From NCBI RefSeq assembly GCF_016599715.1, contig NZ_CP067019.1:2480001-2544000 (forward strand): a DNA stretch of 64,000 nt. The letters are read 5' to 3'. Of the stretch, positions 1 through 12,648 are shown piece after piece. The DNA comes from Acinetobacter sp. CS-2. Its GTDB lineage: Bacteria; Pseudomonadota; Gammaproteobacteria; Pseudomonadales; Moraxellaceae. How positions within the stretch are numbered: the stretch's first letter is position 1; each line of letters opens with the position of its first letter. Made by a program: the position numbers and the translations under genes. The notes under the pieces are model-generated. The model saw only the letters and a list, made by a program, of their open reading frames with translations, was not told where the DNA came from and did no database searches.

Positions 1-703
1 TCAAGGCATAAGCCACTGATGGCAACTGTGCATCAAGCGTATTCGCCACACCTAACAGGTAGTTGTAATCGAAGCCGATCATGCCCGTCATCATGTATCC
101 GTAAACCACAAGGCCTAGAATACCGATCAACATGATCAAACCTGCTACCTGGGTATAGATGAAGAACTTGGTCGCAGCATAAACGCGTGACTTACCGTCT
201 GCTCCCTTATGACCCCATAAGGCAATCAGGAAGTAGATTGGTACCAGCATCATCTCCCAGAAGAAGAAGAACAGGAACAAGTCAATCGCAAGGAATACAC
301 CGATCACACCACCCAAAGACCATAAAAGGTTTAAGTGGAAGAAACCAACGTTCTTTTGAATCTCACCCCATGAACAGCCCACTGCAAGTACACCCAGTAA
401 TGCAGTCAAGCCAACCATAAGAAGTGAAAGACCATCCACCGCAAGGTGAATGTTAATGCCAAGGGTGGAAATCCAAGGCAGCATGAATTCGGCAGACCAA
501 GTTGGAACTTTTGCGCCGAGTTCATAGTGATAAGTACCGGAATTCCAAAGCGCAACGGTTAAGCCCAAAGTAATGAGCATACCGAATAACGCAATGTAAC
601 GCGGTAGTTTGTCGTCGAGCTTGTCGACGATCCAGCATACAAAACCTGCAATGAACGGTACGAGGATCAGCGCGGGTAAAATCCAGTTGTTTGTGATTTC
701 CAT
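1..703 (-). CDS. nuoM: NADH-quinone oxidoreductase subunit M (partial, 3' end outside window)
   Basis: Antiporter-like membrane subunit of respiratory complex I, which couples NADH:quinone electron transfer to proton pumping. The start codon is the ATG at 703 (protein begins MEITNNWILP), one base from the nuoL stop. About 234 residues are present before the window edge. They are strongly hydrophobic, with the family stretch VDGLSLLMVGLTALLG near residue 78 and a run of phenylalanines before FWEMMLVPIYF, a helix that normally carries the conserved glutamate of NuoM. It is downstream of nuoL as in other enterobacterial-type nuo operons. nuoN is expected next but lies outside the window. Confidence 0.95.
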   Translation of the reverse strand, partial: MEITNNWILPALILVPFIAGFVCWIVDKLDDKLPRYIALFGMLITLGLTVALWNSGTYHYELGAKVPTWSAEFMLPWISTLGINIHLAVDGLSLLMVGLTALLGVLAVGCSWGEIQKNVGFFHLNLLWSLGGVIGVFLAIDLFLFFFFWEMMLVPIYFLIALWGHKGADGKSRVYAATKFFIYTQVAGLIMLIGILGLVVYGYMMTGMIGFDYNYLLGVANTLDAQLPSVAYAL

Positions 704-704
704 C

Positions 705-2600
705 TTATTTCCCCACTACCTGAATCACGATCAGGATCATCAGCAATACCACTACACCGAGTGACATACTTGATGCGTATTCACGCAATGAACCTGTTTG
801 ACGTGAGCTGGTGAAGCTATGACCACCTTTAACAATGGCAGGAAGCACTAACCACAGGCCGTCAATCGGATCACGACCTAAAATTTTCGCGATAAGCAAA
901 TATGGTTGTACAAATACGATGTTATACAACGCATCAAAACCAAGTGCATTACGGCAGATATTGGCAAGACCGGCACCCAATGAAGTACGGGCAAAACCTT
1001 TCACTGCATTATAAGCAAAGACAAATAATACAATACCTACTACAAGACCAGCCAATGCAATACCCACAGCGGTATATTCAGCACCATGTACACCTGCTTC
1101 AAGCGCTTCAGGAATAACGAAAGCTGGAATATTGGCTTTGGTTAATGCAGCTTCTACTGGTGCTTTCAAGAAGTAAGCCAAGCCAGTTGAAAGTACCGCC
1201 AAGATACCCAACGGAGCCCAATAAGTTGCACCTTTGATTTCGTGATAAGGCGTGTTTTCTTTACCAAAGAATACAACCCAGATTAAACGGAATGTATAGA
1301 TTGATGTTAAGAATGCACCCGCAACACCTGTCCAGTATAAACAATTATATATAGGAAGATTTGCAATGTGGCTTTGTGCCCAAACTGCACCAAGGATGGC
1401 ATCTTTCGAGAAGAAGCCGATGGTCAAGAATGGAATGGCTGCCAATGCACCACCACCAATTGCGAAGCAGGCAAACAGGAATTTGTTATGTTTGAACAAA
1501 CCACCCATTTTGAAAATGTTTTGTTCGTGATGGTAAGCCAGAATCACCGCACCAGAAGACAAGAACAATAATGCCTTAAAGAATGCGTGTGAAAGCATGT
1601 GGAACAGACCCGCTTGGTATGCTTCAGCACCTACAGCCATAAACATATAACCGAGCTGACTCATGGTTGAGTAAGCCAAGATACGTTTGATGTCAGTTTG
1701 AACCAAGGCAGCAAAACCAGCCACAATCAATGTTACCGCACCAGTGATCGAGATAAACATCATCACTTCTGGTGTCATTTCAAACACCGAGAACATACGG
1801 CAGCACAGGTAAACACCAGCAGTAACCATTGTTGCAGCATGGATCAACGCAGAAACAGGTGTAGGACCTGCCATTGCATCAGCCAACCATGTTTGTAATG
1901 GAATTTGCGCAGATTTACCGGCAGCACCCAGGAACAACATTAAAGATGTCCAGATCGCAAGTGAATGGTCACCCGCTAATACTTGAGGTGCATTGGCAAC
2001 GATTGTACCGATATGCAAAGTACCGAATTGTTGGAAAATCAGGAACAATGCAATCAGCAAGAATACGTCACCGATACGAGTTACAGTAAATGCCTTGATG
2101 GCTGCAAAACCATTTTCCGGGTTTTGATAGTAGTAACCAATTAGCAAGTAAGAGCAAAGACCTACGCCTTCCCAACCCAAGAACAATAACGCCAGGTTAT
2201 CGCCAAGAACGAGCAGCAACATGCTGGCAACGAACAGGTTGAAGTAAGAGAAGAAACGTGCAAAGTCTTCTTCACCGCGCATGTACCATGAGGCAAAGAT
2301 GTGAATCAGAAAACCTACACCGGTGATCATGCCGGTCATGAGTAATGACAGGCCGTCTAGGTGCAAGCTCATGCCTGGTGCAAAACCACCGACATTGAAC
2401 CAGGTCCAAAGATGTTGAACCTGAGCTACTGAACCATTGTCTACAAAGCCCATGCCAGCAATCAGTGCAAATAAAGCAGATAAACCGACTGAACCCACAC
2501 CAATAATGGCTGCCACATTTTCAGGAAGCTTATTGCGCCCCGCCGCCAAGAGGACAAAACCAATGAGCGGAAATAAAATTGTTAAATATAAATAACTCAT
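705..2600 (-). CDS. nuoL: NADH-quinone oxidoreductase subunit L
   Basis: Large antiporter-like subunit at the distal end of the complex I membrane arm, involved in proton translocation. The product is 631 residues, close to the usual length of about 610, and nearly all hydrophobic helices. Visible family features are [22 protein letters not shown] near residue 80, [19 protein letters not shown] near 140, [33 protein letters not shown] near 230 and the long C-terminal lateral helix region. The start overlaps the nuoK stop (ATGA at 2597-2600), so translation is probably coupled. Confidence 0.97.
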   Translation of the reverse strand: MSYLYLTILFPLIGFVLLAAGRNKLPENVAAIIGVGSVGLSALFALIAGMGFVDNGSVAQVQHLWTWFNVGGFAPGMSLHLDGLSLLMTGMITGVGFLIHIFASWYMRGEEDFARFFSYFNLFVASMLLLVLGDNLALLFLGWEGVGLCSYLLIGYYYQNPENGFAAIKAFTVTRIGDVFLLIALFLIFQQFGTLHIGTIVANAPQVLAGDHSLAIWTSLMLFLGAAGKSAQIPLQTWLADAMAGPTPVSALIHAATMVTAGVYLCCRMFSVFEMTPEVMMFISITGAVTLIVAGFAALVQTDIKRILAYSTMSQLGYMFMAVGAEAYQAGLFHMLSHAFFKALLFLSSGAVILAYHHEQNIFKMGGLFKHNKFLFACFAIGGGALAAIPFLTIGFFSKDAILGAVWAQSHIANLPIYNCLYWTGVAGAFLTSIYTFRLIWVVFFGKENTPYHEIKGATYWAPLGILAVLSTGLAYFLKAPVEAALTKANIPAFVIPEALEAGVHGAEYTAVGIALAGLVVGIVLFVFAYNAVKGFARTSLGAGLANICRNALGFDALYNIVFVQPYLLIAKILGRDPIDGLWLVLPAIVKGGHSFTSSRQTGSLREYASSMSLGVVVLLMILIVIQVVGK

Positions 2601-2905
2601 CCGCGCATCTCACTAGCAGCATCCACATCCAAATGATGGAAGCGATGGTAGAACTGAAGGACGATCGCAAGACCAATACAAGCCTCTGCAGCTGCAAGGG
2701 TCAAGATCAGGATGAACATGATTTGTCCATCTGGCTGTAACCATGCACTACCTGCAAGAACGAACGCAAGCGCCGCTGCGTTCATCATGATTTCAAGGCT
2801 CATCAACATAAATAGTAGGTTGCGTCGCACCATTACACCGTAAAAACCCAGTGCAAAAAGAATGGTTGCAACGATTAAACCGTGTTCTAAAGGAATGTTG
2901 CCCAT
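2597..2905 (-). CDS. nuoK: NADH-quinone oxidoreductase subunit K
   Basis: Small membrane subunit of complex I, homologous to MrpC. It has 102 residues, the typical length, with three predicted transmembrane helices. Helix 2 ([20 protein letters not shown]) and helix 3 ([20 protein letters not shown]) carry the two buried glutamates needed for proton transfer. The start overlaps the nuoJ stop by one base (TAATG). The 3' end overlaps nuoL by four bases. No irregularity is seen. Confidence 0.97.
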   Translation of the reverse strand: MGNIPLEHGLIVATILFALGFYGVMVRRNLLFMLMSLEIMMNAAALAFVLAGSAWLQPDGQIMFILILTLAAAEACIGLAIVLQFYHRFHHLDVDAASEMRG

Positions 2906-3426
2906 TATTCTTTTTCCTCTTTTGCACTTGGTTCACGTTTACCTAAGTGGAATGCTGCAACGAGGGCTGCAAGCAATAACATTGCGGCAACTTCTACCAA
3001 TAGTAAGTAGTGAGTAAAGAGCGCTGTACCTACAGCTTTAGGTCCCACAACTTTAGTGCCCATCACCGGACCTGCGGTTGTGTAATCCGAACCAAGCATC
3101 CAGACAAGCACCAGGCCCATCAGGAAACTCATCAATGCTGGATATGCCCATGCAGATGAAGTCAGCCATTTACGTTCCTGTTCAACCGTATGTTGACCAA
3201 GATTTAGCATCATCACCACAAACACGAACAACACCATGATCGCGCCGGCATAAACAATAATTTCTAGTGCGCCAGCGAATGGCGCACCAACGATCATGAA
3301 CATCCCTGCCACAGCAAGGAGGGACACGATCAGGCTTAATAAAGCATGCACAGGATTCGCGTTAGTCACCACACGAACCGTAGAAACAATGGCCACAAGT
3401 GCCATCAAATAAAATGGCCACATCAT
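2905..3426 (-). CDS. nuoJ: NADH-quinone oxidoreductase subunit J
   Basis: Membrane subunit of complex I, of the MrpA C-terminal / ND6 type. The 173-residue product has five hydrophobic helices. The third contains [19 protein letters not shown], the conserved ND6 segment with the pi-bulge helix. A short charged tail ([11 protein letters not shown]) ends the protein. The start overlaps the nuoI stop by four bases and the stop overlaps nuoK by one base, consistent with tight translational coupling along the operon. Confidence 0.96.
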   Translation of the reverse strand: MMWPFYLMALVAIVSTVRVVTNANPVHALLSLIVSLLAVAGMFMIVGAPFAGALEIIVYAGAIMVLFVFVVMMLNLGQHTVEQERKWLTSSAWAYPALMSFLMGLVLVWMLGSDYTTAGPVMGTKVVGPKAVGTALFTHYLLLVEVAAMLLLAALVAAFHLGKREPSAKEEKE

Positions 3427-3965
3427 GGTAATAAGCTCCGTACGTCAACTGGTGCACTTTCACGTTGTGCCTGACCTTTATCTTTACCTGCCACTGCCAT
3501 ACCGGTTACACGGTAGAAGTTGTAGTCAGGATATTTACCAGGACCTGAAATGAGCAGGTTCTCTTTTTCGTAGACCAAGTCTTGACGAACGTATTCACTT
3601 AACTCGAAATCTGGTGTCATTTGAATCGCTGTCGTTGGACACGCTTCTTCACACATACCGCAGAAAATACAACGCGAGAAGTTGATACGGAAAAACTCCG
3701 GATACCAGCGACCATCTTCTTTTTCTGCTTTCTGTAAAGAAATACAGCCAACCGGACAGGCAACCGCACACAGGTTACATGCCACGCAGCGTTCTTCACC
3801 ATCTGGGTCACGTGTCAATACAATACGACCACGGAAACGCGGCGGAACAATTTGTTCAGCTGGCACTTCTGGATAAAGAATAGTGTCACGTTTACGTGTC
3901 ACGTGGCTGAATACCATCCACAATGAACGTACGATTGACCCGAATCCAGCTAGAATTTTATACAT
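3423..3965 (-). CDS. nuoI: NADH-quinone oxidoreductase subunit I
   Basis: Peripheral-arm ferredoxin-like subunit of complex I carrying clusters N6a and N6b. The product has 180 residues with two complete 4Fe-4S motifs: [12 protein letters not shown] near residues 60-71 and [12 protein letters not shown] near 99-110. An N-terminal amphipathic segment precedes them, as expected for the subunit that bridges to the membrane arm. It lies between nuoH and nuoJ in canonical order. Nothing unusual was seen. Confidence 0.97.
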   Translation of the reverse strand: MYKILAGFGSIVRSLWMVFSHVTRKRDTILYPEVPAEQIVPPRFRGRIVLTRDPDGEERCVACNLCAVACPVGCISLQKAEKEDGRWYPEFFRINFSRCIFCGMCEEACPTTAIQMTPDFELSEYVRQDLVYEKENLLISGPGKYPDYNFYRVTGMAVAGKDKGQAQRESAPVDVRSLLP

Positions 3966-3983
3966 TTTGTACTCCCTGCTGTC

Positions 3984-5000
3984 CTAGGCCTGATTCATCA
4001 GAATCACAGCACCAGTCACCAACAAGTTGACCAACGCCAATGGCAAACAAATTTTCCAACCAAAGTTCATCACCTGATCGTAACGTGGACGCATTAACGA
4101 ACCACGAGCCAAGACAAACATCATCACAAAGAATGCTGTTTTGATAATGAACCAGAATACTGGTGGAATAAATGGAATTTCTAGGTTAAATGGTGCTAAC
4201 CAACCGCCAAAGAATAAAGTGACGATCAATGCTGAAATAAGAACTACGTTGACATATTCCGCAACGAAGAACATACCCCATTTCATACCGCCGTATTCGA
4301 CGTGATAACCTTCCGCCAATTCTTGCTCAGCTTCCGGTTGGTCAAATGGATGACGGTGCGTTACCGCAACACCTGCAACAATAAAGATAATGAAACCTAG
4401 GAATTGTGGAATCACAAACCATACATCGCGTTGTGCTTCAACAATTTCACGCATGTTGAATGAACCGGCAATTGCCACCACACCCATCAGCGAGATCCCC
4501 AGGAACACTTCATAAGAAATGGTTTGAGCTGCAGAACGCAGACCACCCAATAACGCATATTTGTTATTTGAAGACCAGCCACCGAATAGCACGGCATATA
4601 CTGCGATACCAGCCATTGCCATAAAGAACAACAGGCCGATGCTCATATCTGCTACGCCCATTGTCGGACTTACAGGAATCACCATGAACGAAAGTACCGC
4701 AGTTGCCATGGCAACTGCAGGTGCTAAACGGAAAGTCAGCTTATCGGCAAACTTAGGCGTCCAGTCTTCCTTGAACATGATTTTCAGCATGTCGGCAACG
4801 ATCTGGAACATCCCCCCGGGACCAACACGGTTTGGACCGTAACGGTCTTGCCATAACGCAAGTAAACGGCGTTCGATGAATGACATCAACGCAGCGACAA
4901 GCACCACTACAAGCAAGATCACAATCGCTTGAATCACAGAATAAGCGATTGGCCAGTTCTCAGCCCATAGCGGTGTTTGACGTATAATTTCTTGACTCAT
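3984..5000 (-). CDS. nuoH: NADH-quinone oxidoreductase subunit H
   Basis: Membrane subunit of complex I at the quinone-binding site, homologous to ND1. The 338-residue product has about eight helices. It contains the family loop [19 protein letters not shown] near residues 43-61 and the acidic quinone-channel segment [20 protein letters not shown] near 218-237. The start is four bases upstream-adjacent to the nuoG stop. Expected length and order. Confidence 0.97.
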   Translation of the reverse strand: MSQEIIRQTPLWAENWPIAYSVIQAIVILLVVVLVAALMSFIERRLLALWQDRYGPNRVGPGGMFQIVADMLKIMFKEDWTPKFADKLTFRLAPAVAMATAVLSFMVIPVSPTMGVADMSIGLLFFMAMAGIAVYAVLFGGWSSNNKYALLGGLRSAAQTISYEVFLGISLMGVVAIAGSFNMREIVEAQRDVWFVIPQFLGFIIFIVAGVAVTHRHPFDQPEAEQELAEGYHVEYGGMKWGMFFVAEYVNVVLISALIVTLFFGGWLAPFNLEIPFIPPVFWFIIKTAFFVMMFVLARGSLMRPRYDQVMNFGWKICLPLALVNLLVTGAVILMNQA

Positions 5001-5003
5001 GAA

Positions 5004-7682
5004 TTACACTCCTACCGCGACGGATACAGGCTCTGCAAGTGAAACCGTTGGTGCAAGACCAACTGGATAACCGATATAACCTGTCGGTAAATATTCGATC
5101 ACTTGAACTGGAAGGCTAATTGTCGCCTCACCTGCTTGCACAGTAATTTTTTGACCATCTTGAACGTTTAGACGCGCAGCATCCTGTTCACCTACTGCAA
5201 ACATGGCTTCAGGAATACGTGATTCCATGGCCGGAGTTTTCACCGTAAATTCACCAGAAGCGAAGATATGATGCATTGGCACTAAACGGAAGCTTTCAGC
5301 ATTTGCAAGTACTGCTGCTGGAGCAACGAAAGTACGTGCAGGGCGTTTAGCCAAACGATCAAATAAACGGATACCCGAATCGCCACCTTTTAGGTGACCA
5401 CCCACGTGATCCTGGAATTTGTTCCAGGCTTGTGGAGAGTTCCAACCTGCAGACCATGCAAATGGAACCAGTGAAGATGGGGTTTCATTACCCACATAAC
5501 CTTCCATAGAGAACGTTAATGCAGAATCGACATCGATTGGCTGTTTAGGTTCATGAACAGACAATGGTGCACGCATAGAGGTACGACCAGAGTAACGACG
5601 CGGTTCACGCGCAATCTTCAAGCCATGGACACGGTAACCTGCATCTGGTGCTACATCCTGAATGGCTTCAAGTGCCGGAACATTTTTCACTACAGATTCG
5701 ATCACGTCATCCAGCAAGGTCCAGGAAATCGCTTTGCCTTTTACACCGGTTTCAATGGCATGTAACCAGCGCCAAGATTCTTTGATTGCAAGTTCCGGTT
5801 TGTAGTAGCTTGGGTCATACACCTGGTAGAAACGTTGTGCACGGCCTTCTTGAGATACCACAGTACCATCACCTTCCGCGAAGCTTGCAGCAGAAAGCAC
5901 GATATCTGCTTTCTTCACAGTTTCGGTTTCAGAGTGATCAAGAACAATCACGTCTTTGCCTGCAAGTGCAGCGTTGACTTGAGCAGCAGGTAAACGACGG
6001 TAAAGGTCATTTTCCACAATGATAACAGTGTCATAGTCTTGCGCAAATGCTTGCTCAAGGCTGTTACCACCGAAGATTGCAAGACCCATTGAGTTCACTT
6101 CAGGAACAGTCAAGGTCAAACCAGCATTACCCAGGTTCTGTGCCACTTGTGCAGCAGCTTCCATGATGGCAGCATCTTGTAAGCTGGTACCAGAGATGAT
6201 CAATGGTTTCTTCGCCGCTTTTAAAGTGTCAGCAATGGTTTGAGCAAATGCTTTGGCATCGTCATCTAAACCAGTAACCGCTTCACCTGCAACTGCCGCA
6301 GCAACCGCAAAGCCTAAACGTGCAATATCGTTTGGAGAAGCAACCACTTCGCCAGTCGCGACGTCAGCTAAACGCGTTTGAGTCGCAGCAAGAATGTAGA
6401 TTGGGGATTTTGCATCCTGACCAATACGTTGTACCGGTTCAGCCAACCATTCTTGGGTGCGGCGTTCTGCTGCCATTTCTTTGGCTTTGTTTTTCGCAGC
6501 TTGGCGAACAGATAAAGCCATACGTGGCGCAGTTTGGGTTAAATCTTCACCCAAGATGAGCACTGCATCATAACTTTCGATTTCACGCATGGTCGGGTTA
6601 TAAACACCCTCGGTTTGCATGATCGATGCAGCCAATTCAACCAGGTTTTGCTCTTTTTGAGCCATACCAGTTGAGTAGTTGTCTTGACCAACAAGCTCAC
6701 GCAATGCGAAGTTCGTTTCAAGCGATGCACGTGGTGAACCAATACCCAGAACTTTTTTGCCCTGAATCTTTTCAATCACGGTATCCAGTGCTGTATCCAC
6801 TGAAACAGTCGTTACGTTTGCACCATCACGGAATTGTGGCTGACGTGGACGGTCTGCACGGTTCACATAACCGGTACCGAAACGGCCTTTGTCACACAGG
6901 AAGTATTGGTTTACATCGCCGTTGAAACGGTTTTCAACACGACGAAGTTCGCCATAACGTTCACCCGGAGAGATGTTACAGCCTGAAGAACAGCCTTGGC
7001 ATACGCTTGGCGCATACTGCATGTCCCACTTACGATTATAACGTTCAGAGTGAGTTTTGTCGGTGAACACACCTGTTGGACATACTTCAGTCAGGTTACC
7101 CGAGAATTCAGATTCTAAAGTGCCTGATTCTGGACGACCAAAGTACACACGTGATGCATTGGCATACACGCCAAAGTCAGTACCGCCCGCATAGTCTTTG
7201 TAGTAACGTACACAACGGTAACACGCGATACAACGGTTCATCTCGTGTGCAATAAACGAACCAAGTTCCTGGTTGTAATGCGTACGTTTGGTGAAACGGT
7301 AACGACGGCGGTCGTGCTGAGTCATCACAGTCATATCTTGTAAATGACAGTGACCACCTTCTTCACAGACTGGACAGTCGTGTGGATGGTTGGTCATCAA
7401 GAATTCAACAACAGATGCACGGAAATCTTTTGCTTCTTTGTCTTCAATCGAGATGTAGGTATTGTCAGCTGCTGGCGTCATACATGACATGACTAAACGA
7501 CCACGCGTATCTTCAGGATTCGCGTATTGAGTCACGGCACATTGACGGCAAGAACCGACAGAACCTAAGGATGGATGCCAACAAAAGTACGGGATATCAA
7601 TGCCCAAAGATAAACATGCTTGTAGCAGGTTTTCTGAGCCATTGACTTCGTACGATTTGCCATCGACATGAATTGTAGCCAT
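5004..7682 (-). CDS. nuoG: NADH-quinone oxidoreductase subunit G
   Basis: Largest peripheral subunit of complex I (892 residues), relaying electrons from NuoE/F through a chain of iron-sulfur clusters. Cys34, Cys45, Cys48 and Cys67 match the N-terminal 2Fe-2S site. [14 protein letters not shown] gives the His/Cys-ligated 4Fe-4S site, and [11 protein letters not shown] with a later CPTG gives N4. [11 protein letters not shown] plus a later FLCDKGRFG matches the extra N7 cluster known from E. coli-type NuoG. The remainder is a molybdopterin-oxidoreductase-like domain without obvious cofactor function. The order between nuoF and nuoH is canonical. Confidence 0.97.
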   Translation of the reverse strand: MATIHVDGKSYEVNGSENLLQACLSLGIDIPYFCWHPSLGSVGSCRQCAVTQYANPEDTRGRLVMSCMTPAADNTYISIEDKEAKDFRASVVEFLMTNHPHDCPVCEEGGHCHLQDMTVMTQHDRRRYRFTKRTHYNQELGSFIAHEMNRCIACYRCVRYYKDYAGGTDFGVYANASRVYFGRPESGTLESEFSGNLTEVCPTGVFTDKTHSERYNRKWDMQYAPSVCQGCSSGCNISPGERYGELRRVENRFNGDVNQYFLCDKGRFGTGYVNRADRPRQPQFRDGANVTTVSVDTALDTVIEKIQGKKVLGIGSPRASLETNFALRELVGQDNYSTGMAQKEQNLVELAASIMQTEGVYNPTMREIESYDAVLILGEDLTQTAPRMALSVRQAAKNKAKEMAAERRTQEWLAEPVQRIGQDAKSPIYILAATQTRLADVATGEVVASPNDIARLGFAVAAAVAGEAVTGLDDDAKAFAQTIADTLKAAKKPLIISGTSLQDAAIMEAAAQVAQNLGNAGLTLTVPEVNSMGLAIFGGNSLEQAFAQDYDTVIIVENDLYRRLPAAQVNAALAGKDVIVLDHSETETVKKADIVLSAASFAEGDGTVVSQEGRAQRFYQVYDPSYYKPELAIKESWRWLHAIETGVKGKAISWTLLDDVIESVVKNVPALEAIQDVAPDAGYRVHGLKIAREPRRYSGRTSMRAPLSVHEPKQPIDVDSALTFSMEGYVGNETPSSLVPFAWSAGWNSPQAWNKFQDHVGGHLKGGDSGIRLFDRLAKRPARTFVAPAAVLANAESFRLVPMHHIFASGEFTVKTPAMESRIPEAMFAVGEQDAARLNVQDGQKITVQAGEATISLPVQVIEYLPTGYIGYPVGLAPTVSLAEPVSVAVGV

Positions 7683-7693
7683 AGTCGAATTCC

Positions 7694-9022
7694 TTAAGCT
7701 TGTTCTACGGAGCTAACTTGAGCGGCAGCATTTACGACTTTCGCTTCAAATTCGCCACGGAAATGTTTGAGTGCGCCCATAAGCGGTTCCATTGCACCTG
7801 GAGCATGGGCACAGAAAGTCTTACCAATCCAAAGCTTACGAGTCAGTTCTTGTAAGTGATCGATATCTTCTTTCTTGCCTGTACCATCTTCCAGTGCTTT
7901 AAGCGCTTTTACCGCCCAAGGTAAACCGTCACGGCAAGGTGTACACCAGCCACATGATTCACGCGCAAAGAATTCTTCCAAATTACGAGTCGCAGACACC
8001 ATACATTGAGTTTCGTCTACCACCATCAGCAAACACGTACCTAAACGTGAACCCGCTTTCATGATGCTTTCTGCATCCATCGGCAGGTCAATGTGCTCTG
8101 CTGCCAGGAAGTCAGTCGATGCACCACCTGGTAACCACGCTTTCAGTTTAAGACCGTCACGCATACCACCGGCATGCTCTTCAATCACTTCGCGTGCAGT
8201 GGTACCGAATGGAAGTTCCCAAAGACCTGGGAATTTCACCTTACCCGATGCACCGTAGATTTTGGTACCTGGATCTTTTGATTTACCTTCAGATAAACCC
8301 ACATACCATTCTGGACCACGTAACATAATCGCAGGTAAGTTGTTGTAGGTCTCTACGTTGTTGACAATCGTAGGGCGACCCCAAGCACCTGCAACTTGCG
8401 GGAATGGCGGTTTGGTACGCGGATTGGCACGGCGACCTTCAAGCGAGTTAATCAATGCAGTTTCTTCACCGCAGATATAACGACCTGCACCGGTATGCAC
8501 ATGCATTTCGAAGTTCCAGCCAGAACCCAGGATATTTTCACCCAGGTAACCTTTGGCACGAATTTGCTCTAATGCTTCATTCAAGTATTGAGCAGCTTCG
8601 ATGTATTCACCACGGATGAAGATATAACCTTGCGTTGCTTCAAGGGTATAGCCTGCAATCAGCATACCTTCGATCAATTGATGTGGAAGTTTTTCCATCA
8701 ACAAACGGTCTTTAAAGGTACCCGGTTCCATTTCATCGGCATTACAGATCAGGTAACGAGGGCCGCCATCATTTGGCGCCATCAATGACCATTTAATCCC
8801 TGCCGGGAAACCTGCACCACCACGACCTTTTACAGTCGCAGCTTTAATGACTTCAAGCACTTCTTTCGGTTGCATGCCAAGGGCTTTTTTAAAGCCGGCA
8901 TAACCTTCCAACGCTTCGTAATCATCTGCACTACGAACGTGTTCCTGTTTGCTCAAACGCCATGTTAATGGGTGAGTTTCTGGGTTACCGTCGCCATAAA
9001 TTGGTTTTGGTTCAGTATTCAT
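7694..9022 (-). CDS. nuoF: NADH-quinone oxidoreductase subunit F
   Basis: NADH-binding flavoprotein subunit of complex I, the electron entry point. The 442-residue product shows the glycine-rich FMN/NADH motif [13 protein letters not shown] near residues 66-78 and a second nucleotide-binding stretch [18 protein letters not shown] near 175-192. [12 protein letters not shown] with a later FCAHAPGA supplies the four cysteines of cluster N3. The start overlaps the nuoE stop by four bases. Confidence 0.97.
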   Translation of the reverse strand: MNTEPKPIYGDGNPETHPLTWRLSKQEHVRSADDYEALEGYAGFKKALGMQPKEVLEVIKAATVKGRGGAGFPAGIKWSLMAPNDGGPRYLICNADEMEPGTFKDRLLMEKLPHQLIEGMLIAGYTLEATQGYIFIRGEYIEAAQYLNEALEQIRAKGYLGENILGSGWNFEMHVHTGAGRYICGEETALINSLEGRRANPRTKPPFPQVAGAWGRPTIVNNVETYNNLPAIMLRGPEWYVGLSEGKSKDPGTKIYGASGKVKFPGLWELPFGTTAREVIEEHAGGMRDGLKLKAWLPGGASTDFLAAEHIDLPMDAESIMKAGSRLGTCLLMVVDETQCMVSATRNLEEFFARESCGWCTPCRDGLPWAVKALKALEDGTGKKEDIDHLQELTRKLWIGKTFCAHAPGAMEPLMGALKHFRGEFEAKVVNAAAQVSSVEQA

Positions 9023-9528
9023 ACATACTTCTCCAATAACTGTTTAATTGAAGTTACTTCAACCAAACCGTGCGTGTCTTGATCAATCATCAGGGTTGGA
9101 CCTTTGTCACAGTTACCCAGACAGCAGATTGGCAATAAAGTGAAACGACCATCAGCGGTGGTTTGACCAAACTGAATCCCCAATTCACGCTGGAACGCTT
9201 CTGCCAGAGTTTCCGCACCCATCAAGAAACATGCGATTGAATCACATAATAAAATTACGTGACGACCGACCGGTTGACGGTAAATACGGTTATAGAAAGT
9301 CGCAACACCTTCAAGATCTGCAACACTCATGCTAAGCATTTGAGCAATTGCATTCATTTGTGCATCGTCTACCCAACCATTACGGCGTTGTACACACTTC
9401 AGCGCATCTAAACATGCAGCACGCGGGTACGGGTAGTGACCCATGTGATGTTCAATTTCATGGATTTCTTCCGAAGTTAAAATCCCTTCAACATTCACAC
9501 GTGGCTTTTTATCAGTCAAAATCATCAT
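9019..9528 (-). CDS. nuoE: NADH-quinone oxidoreductase subunit E
   Basis: Thioredoxin-like 2Fe-2S subunit of complex I (cluster N1a). The product has 169 residues. The four ligand cysteines are visible as CDSIAC near residues 95-100 and CCLGNC near 135-140. The N-terminal helical region is of the usual length. It overlaps nuoF by four bases and follows nuoCD by 14 bases. Confidence 0.96.
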   Translation of the reverse strand: MMILTDKKPRVNVEGILTSEEIHEIEHHMGHYPYPRAACLDALKCVQRRNGWVDDAQMNAIAQMLSMSVADLEGVATFYNRIYRQPVGRHVILLCDSIACFLMGAETLAEAFQRELGIQFGQTTADGRFTLLPICCLGNCDKGPTLMIDQDTHGLVEVTSIKQLLEKYV

Positions 9529-9542
9529 AATGCGTTTACCCC

Positions 9543-11330
9543 TTAGCGATCCACGTCAGCCATTACGACGTCAATTGTCGCTAAATAAATGATCAAGTCA
9601 GATACAAGACTGCCATTAATCACGGAAGGCATTTGCTGTAAGTGCGTGAAAGTCGGTGTACGGATACGGGTACGGTAACTCATGGTTGACTTGTCTGAAG
9701 TCAAATAATAGTTAGACGCACCTTTTACCACTTCCGCCATTACAGATGCTTCACCTGCAGGCATTACAGGACCCCATGACACGCTTAAGAAGTGCGTAAT
9801 CAAGGTTTCGATATCTTGTAGTGTCTTGTCTTTCGGTGGTGGAACAGCCAGTGGATGGTCTGCTTTGTACGCACCAGACGGCATGTTATCTAGACATTGC
9901 TTGATGATTTTCAGTGACTGTTCGATTTCACGGAAGTGAACCAGAACACGTGCATAAGCATCGCCTTCGTACTCAACCGGCACATCGAAATCATAGTTTT
10001 CATAACCGCTATAAGGACGGTATTTACGTACATCGAAGTCAATCCCTGTTGCACGTAGACCTGTACCGGTTACACCCCAAGCCAATGCTGATTTTGCATC
10101 GTACTGAGCAACATTACGGGTACGACCGATAAACACCGAGTTTTTCAATGCTGCTGTGTAGTACTCGTTCATACGCTTCGGCATCCAGTCCAGGATTTCG
10201 CGAATGAGGTGTTGCCAGTTGTTTGGAAGATCGTGTGCAGTACCGCCAATACGGAACCACGCCGGGTGCATACGGTAACCAGTAATTGCTTCGATGGCGT
10301 CATAGATTTTTTGACGGTCAGCGAACATATAGAATACTGGTGTCATACCGCCGGCATCCTGAATTGCAGTACCGATATACAACAAGTGGTTATTGATACG
10401 GAACAATTCGGACATCATGACACGGATACATTGCGCACGGTCAGGAACAGTGATTCCCGCCAGTTGCTCCACACCCATTACATAAGGCATGTTTTGCGCA
10501 CAACCACCCAGGTAGTCAACACGGTCGGTATACGGAATGAATGAATGCCAGGTTTGACGTTCAGCCATCTTTTCCACACCACGGTGGTGATAACCGATAT
10601 CAGGCACACAGTCTTTTACTTCTTCGCCGTCCAGCTGCAAGATCACACGGAACGCACCGTGCGCAGATGGATGGTTAGGCCCCAGGTTCAGGAACATGAA
10701 GTCTTCATCGGCGTTACCGCGTTTTAGACCCCAGTCTTCAGGAACAAAACGAAGGTGCTCCTGTTCAAAGTCCTGCTTGGCCTGGTTCTGCATATACGGT
10801 GTATATTCAGTGGCACGTGCAGAATATTCTTTACGCAGCGGGTGACCTTCCCAGTATGTCGGCAACAAGATACGACGGAGCATTGGATGCCCTTCGAAGT
10901 TGATACCAAACATATCGTAAGCTTCACGTTCGTACCAGTTGGCATTTGGCCAAATGTTGGTTGCTGTTGGAATATTGAGATCACTCTCATTCAAGGCAAC
11001 TTTAATACGAATATCCGTATTACGCTCTAGCGACAACAAGTGATAGAACACAGTGAAGTCTGACGCAGGCAAACCGTCACGGTGAGTACGTAAACGCTCA
11101 TCTACCGCAGACAAATCGAACAGCATCACGTAAGGACGTTCTACTTTCCGCAAGAACATTAAGACTTCTTGCACACGTGCGCGCTCAACCCAGACTGTTG
11201 GAAAGTCTTCAAAAGTCGTTTGCACAAAGAAGTTCTCACCAAATTTGGTTTTGAGCTCTTCTATAATTGCAAATGCTGGGCGTGAATCAACAGGCGTTGA
11301 TTCTGGCATAGCAATGTCAGTTTCAGCCAT
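9543..11330 (-). CDS. nuoC: NADH-quinone oxidoreductase subunit C/D fusion
   Basis: Fused NuoC and NuoD subunits of complex I (595 residues), as in E. coli and other gammaproteobacteria. Residues of about 1-190 form the 30-kDa-type NuoC domain, with [18 protein letters not shown] near 131-148. From about 205 onward is the 49-kDa NuoD domain, related to the large subunit of NiFe hydrogenases, with [15 protein letters not shown] near residue 213 and [14 protein letters not shown]. NuoD helps form the quinone site. There is no frameshift between domains. The gene is separated from nuoB by 87 bases. Confidence 0.97.
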   Translation of the reverse strand: MAETDIAMPESTPVDSRPAFAIIEELKTKFGENFFVQTTFEDFPTVWVERARVQEVLMFLRKVERPYVMLFDLSAVDERLRTHRDGLPASDFTVFYHLLSLERNTDIRIKVALNESDLNIPTATNIWPNANWYEREAYDMFGINFEGHPMLRRILLPTYWEGHPLRKEYSARATEYTPYMQNQAKQDFEQEHLRFVPEDWGLKRGNADEDFMFLNLGPNHPSAHGAFRVILQLDGEEVKDCVPDIGYHHRGVEKMAERQTWHSFIPYTDRVDYLGGCAQNMPYVMGVEQLAGITVPDRAQCIRVMMSELFRINNHLLYIGTAIQDAGGMTPVFYMFADRQKIYDAIEAITGYRMHPAWFRIGGTAHDLPNNWQHLIREILDWMPKRMNEYYTAALKNSVFIGRTRNVAQYDAKSALAWGVTGTGLRATGIDFDVRKYRPYSGYENYDFDVPVEYEGDAYARVLVHFREIEQSLKIIKQCLDNMPSGAYKADHPLAVPPPKDKTLQDIETLITHFLSVSWGPVMPAGEASVMAEVVKGASNYYLTSDKSTMSYRTRIRTPTFTHLQQMPSVINGSLVSDLIIYLATIDVVMADVDR

Positions 11331-11417
11331 TGGCTTGGCTTCCTATTCAATACAAATTCAGTCAACCTGAACGACAATTACACCCAGACCGGGTGCATCA
11401 ATATTTTGTCGCTCGGA

Positions 11418-12095
11418 TTATTTAATTTCATCCATAGAGCGTAAGTTTTTCACGGCAATACGTTCAGCATTCTTACGGTCACGTTCTGGCTGCATCTTTG
11501 GCTTATACACTGGCTGAAGATCCTCACCAATAACCGCTGAAAGTGGACGGCGCTCTAATTGAATTTGGTCTTGTAACAACATTAATGCTTGCAATAATGC
11601 TTCAGGACGTGGCGGACAGCCCGGGATGTACACATCGACAGGGATGATTTTATCCACACCTTGTACAACCGAATAAATGTCGTACATACCGCCAGAGTTT
11701 GCACAAGCACCCATTGAAATCACCCATTTAGGCTCTAACATTTGCTCATATAAACGCTGGATTACAGGTGCCATTTTCACGAAGCAGGTCCCTGCAACGA
11801 TCATTAAGTCCGCCTGACGTGGTGAAGCACGAATAACCTCGGCACCGAAACGCGACATATCATGCACACCCGTCAAAGTGGTTGCATATTCTACGTAACA
11901 GCAAGATGTACCAAAGTTAAAGGGCCATACAGAGTTTTTACGGCCCCAGTTTACAGCTGTATGCATTACATCCTCTAAACGAGTCATGAACACATTTTTA
12001 TTCACTTCTTCTTCAAGCGGATCAGTAACGATTTGACGCTCTTGAAGTGGATATTGATCAGCATTCGGATTCGCACGGGTTAATGTATATTTCAT
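11418..12095 (-). CDS. nuoB: NADH-quinone oxidoreductase subunit B
   Basis: Subunit holding the terminal 4Fe-4S cluster N2 next to quinone. The 225-residue product shows the tandem cysteines GTSCCYVEY near residue 63, a third in [11 protein letters not shown] near 127 and a fourth in [11 protein letters not shown] near 157, the complete N2 ligand set. The fold is related to the small subunit of NiFe hydrogenases. It starts seven bases after the nuoA stop, so the two are co-transcribed. Confidence 0.97.
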   Translation of the reverse strand: MKYTLTRANPNADQYPLQERQIVTDPLEEEVNKNVFMTRLEDVMHTAVNWGRKNSVWPFNFGTSCCYVEYATTLTGVHDMSRFGAEVIRASPRQADLMIVAGTCFVKMAPVIQRLYEQMLEPKWVISMGACANSGGMYDIYSVVQGVDKIIPVDVYIPGCPPRPEALLQALMLLQDQIQLERRPLSAVIGEDLQPVYKPKMQPERDRKNAERIAVKNLRSMDEIK

Positions 12096-12102
12096 TCCCG
12101 GG

Positions 12103-12648
12103 TTACTCCTTAGTAGATGATGTAGTCGCAGATTTTTTCACACGACCAGATGATTGAGCTGGAATTTGACCTGTAGGATCAACAACCAACTCTTCAATAG
12201 AATTGAAGCGTGTAATATCGGCAAGGTTCATATTTACTGAACCCACTTTCGATTTCATCACTGCCGCTTTGAGACGATCGGTTGGTGCCCAGTTTAATGC
12301 GCCTACAGCAATCGCATAAATCAAAGCAATCAATAAATCGACTACAAAAATTACAACAGTGGTAAAACCGAACCAACCTACTTCACGAACTGATGTAGCC
12401 CATGCGTAGAGATACAATGCTTCTAGGTCAAATACCACAAAGAAAATAGCAACCAAGTAGAATTTCGCAGATAAGCGGATGCGTGCTCCACCAGCACCTA
12501 CCACACCTGACTCAAATTGCTCTTGCTTTGCACGGCCCCATGATTTACCCCCAAGGAGTAAAGGAACTGTGAGCATAAAGACACAAAGAAATGTAACGCC
12601 GATCACGAAGGCAATAATTGCCCAATCGTATGGAGTAATGGCACTCAT
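12103..12648 (-). CDS. nuoA: NADH-quinone oxidoreductase subunit A
   Basis: First gene of the leftward nuo operon and a small membrane subunit (ND3-like) of complex I. The product has 181 residues, longer than the roughly 147 of E. coli because of a polar C-terminal extension after residue 130. The family segment [22 protein letters not shown] near residues 42-63 forms the conserved ND3 loop, and [14 protein letters not shown] near 72-85 is the second helix. A GGAG lies upstream of the ATG. The operon promoter should be in the AT-rich gap upstream. Confidence 0.96.
   Translation of the reverse strand: MSAITPYDWAIIAFVIGVTFLCVFMLTVPLLLGGKSWGRAKQEQFESGVVGAGGARIRLSAKFYLVAIFFVVFDLEALYLYAWATSVREVGWFGFTTVVIFVVDLLIALIYAIAVGALNWAPTDRLKAAVMKSKVGSVNMNLADITRFNSIEELVVDPTGQIPAQSSGRVKKSATTSSTKE

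Noticed and set aside
1..12648. Novel variant of complex I
   Set aside because: Gene order, lengths, cluster ligands and the CD fusion all match the normal gammaproteobacterial type.
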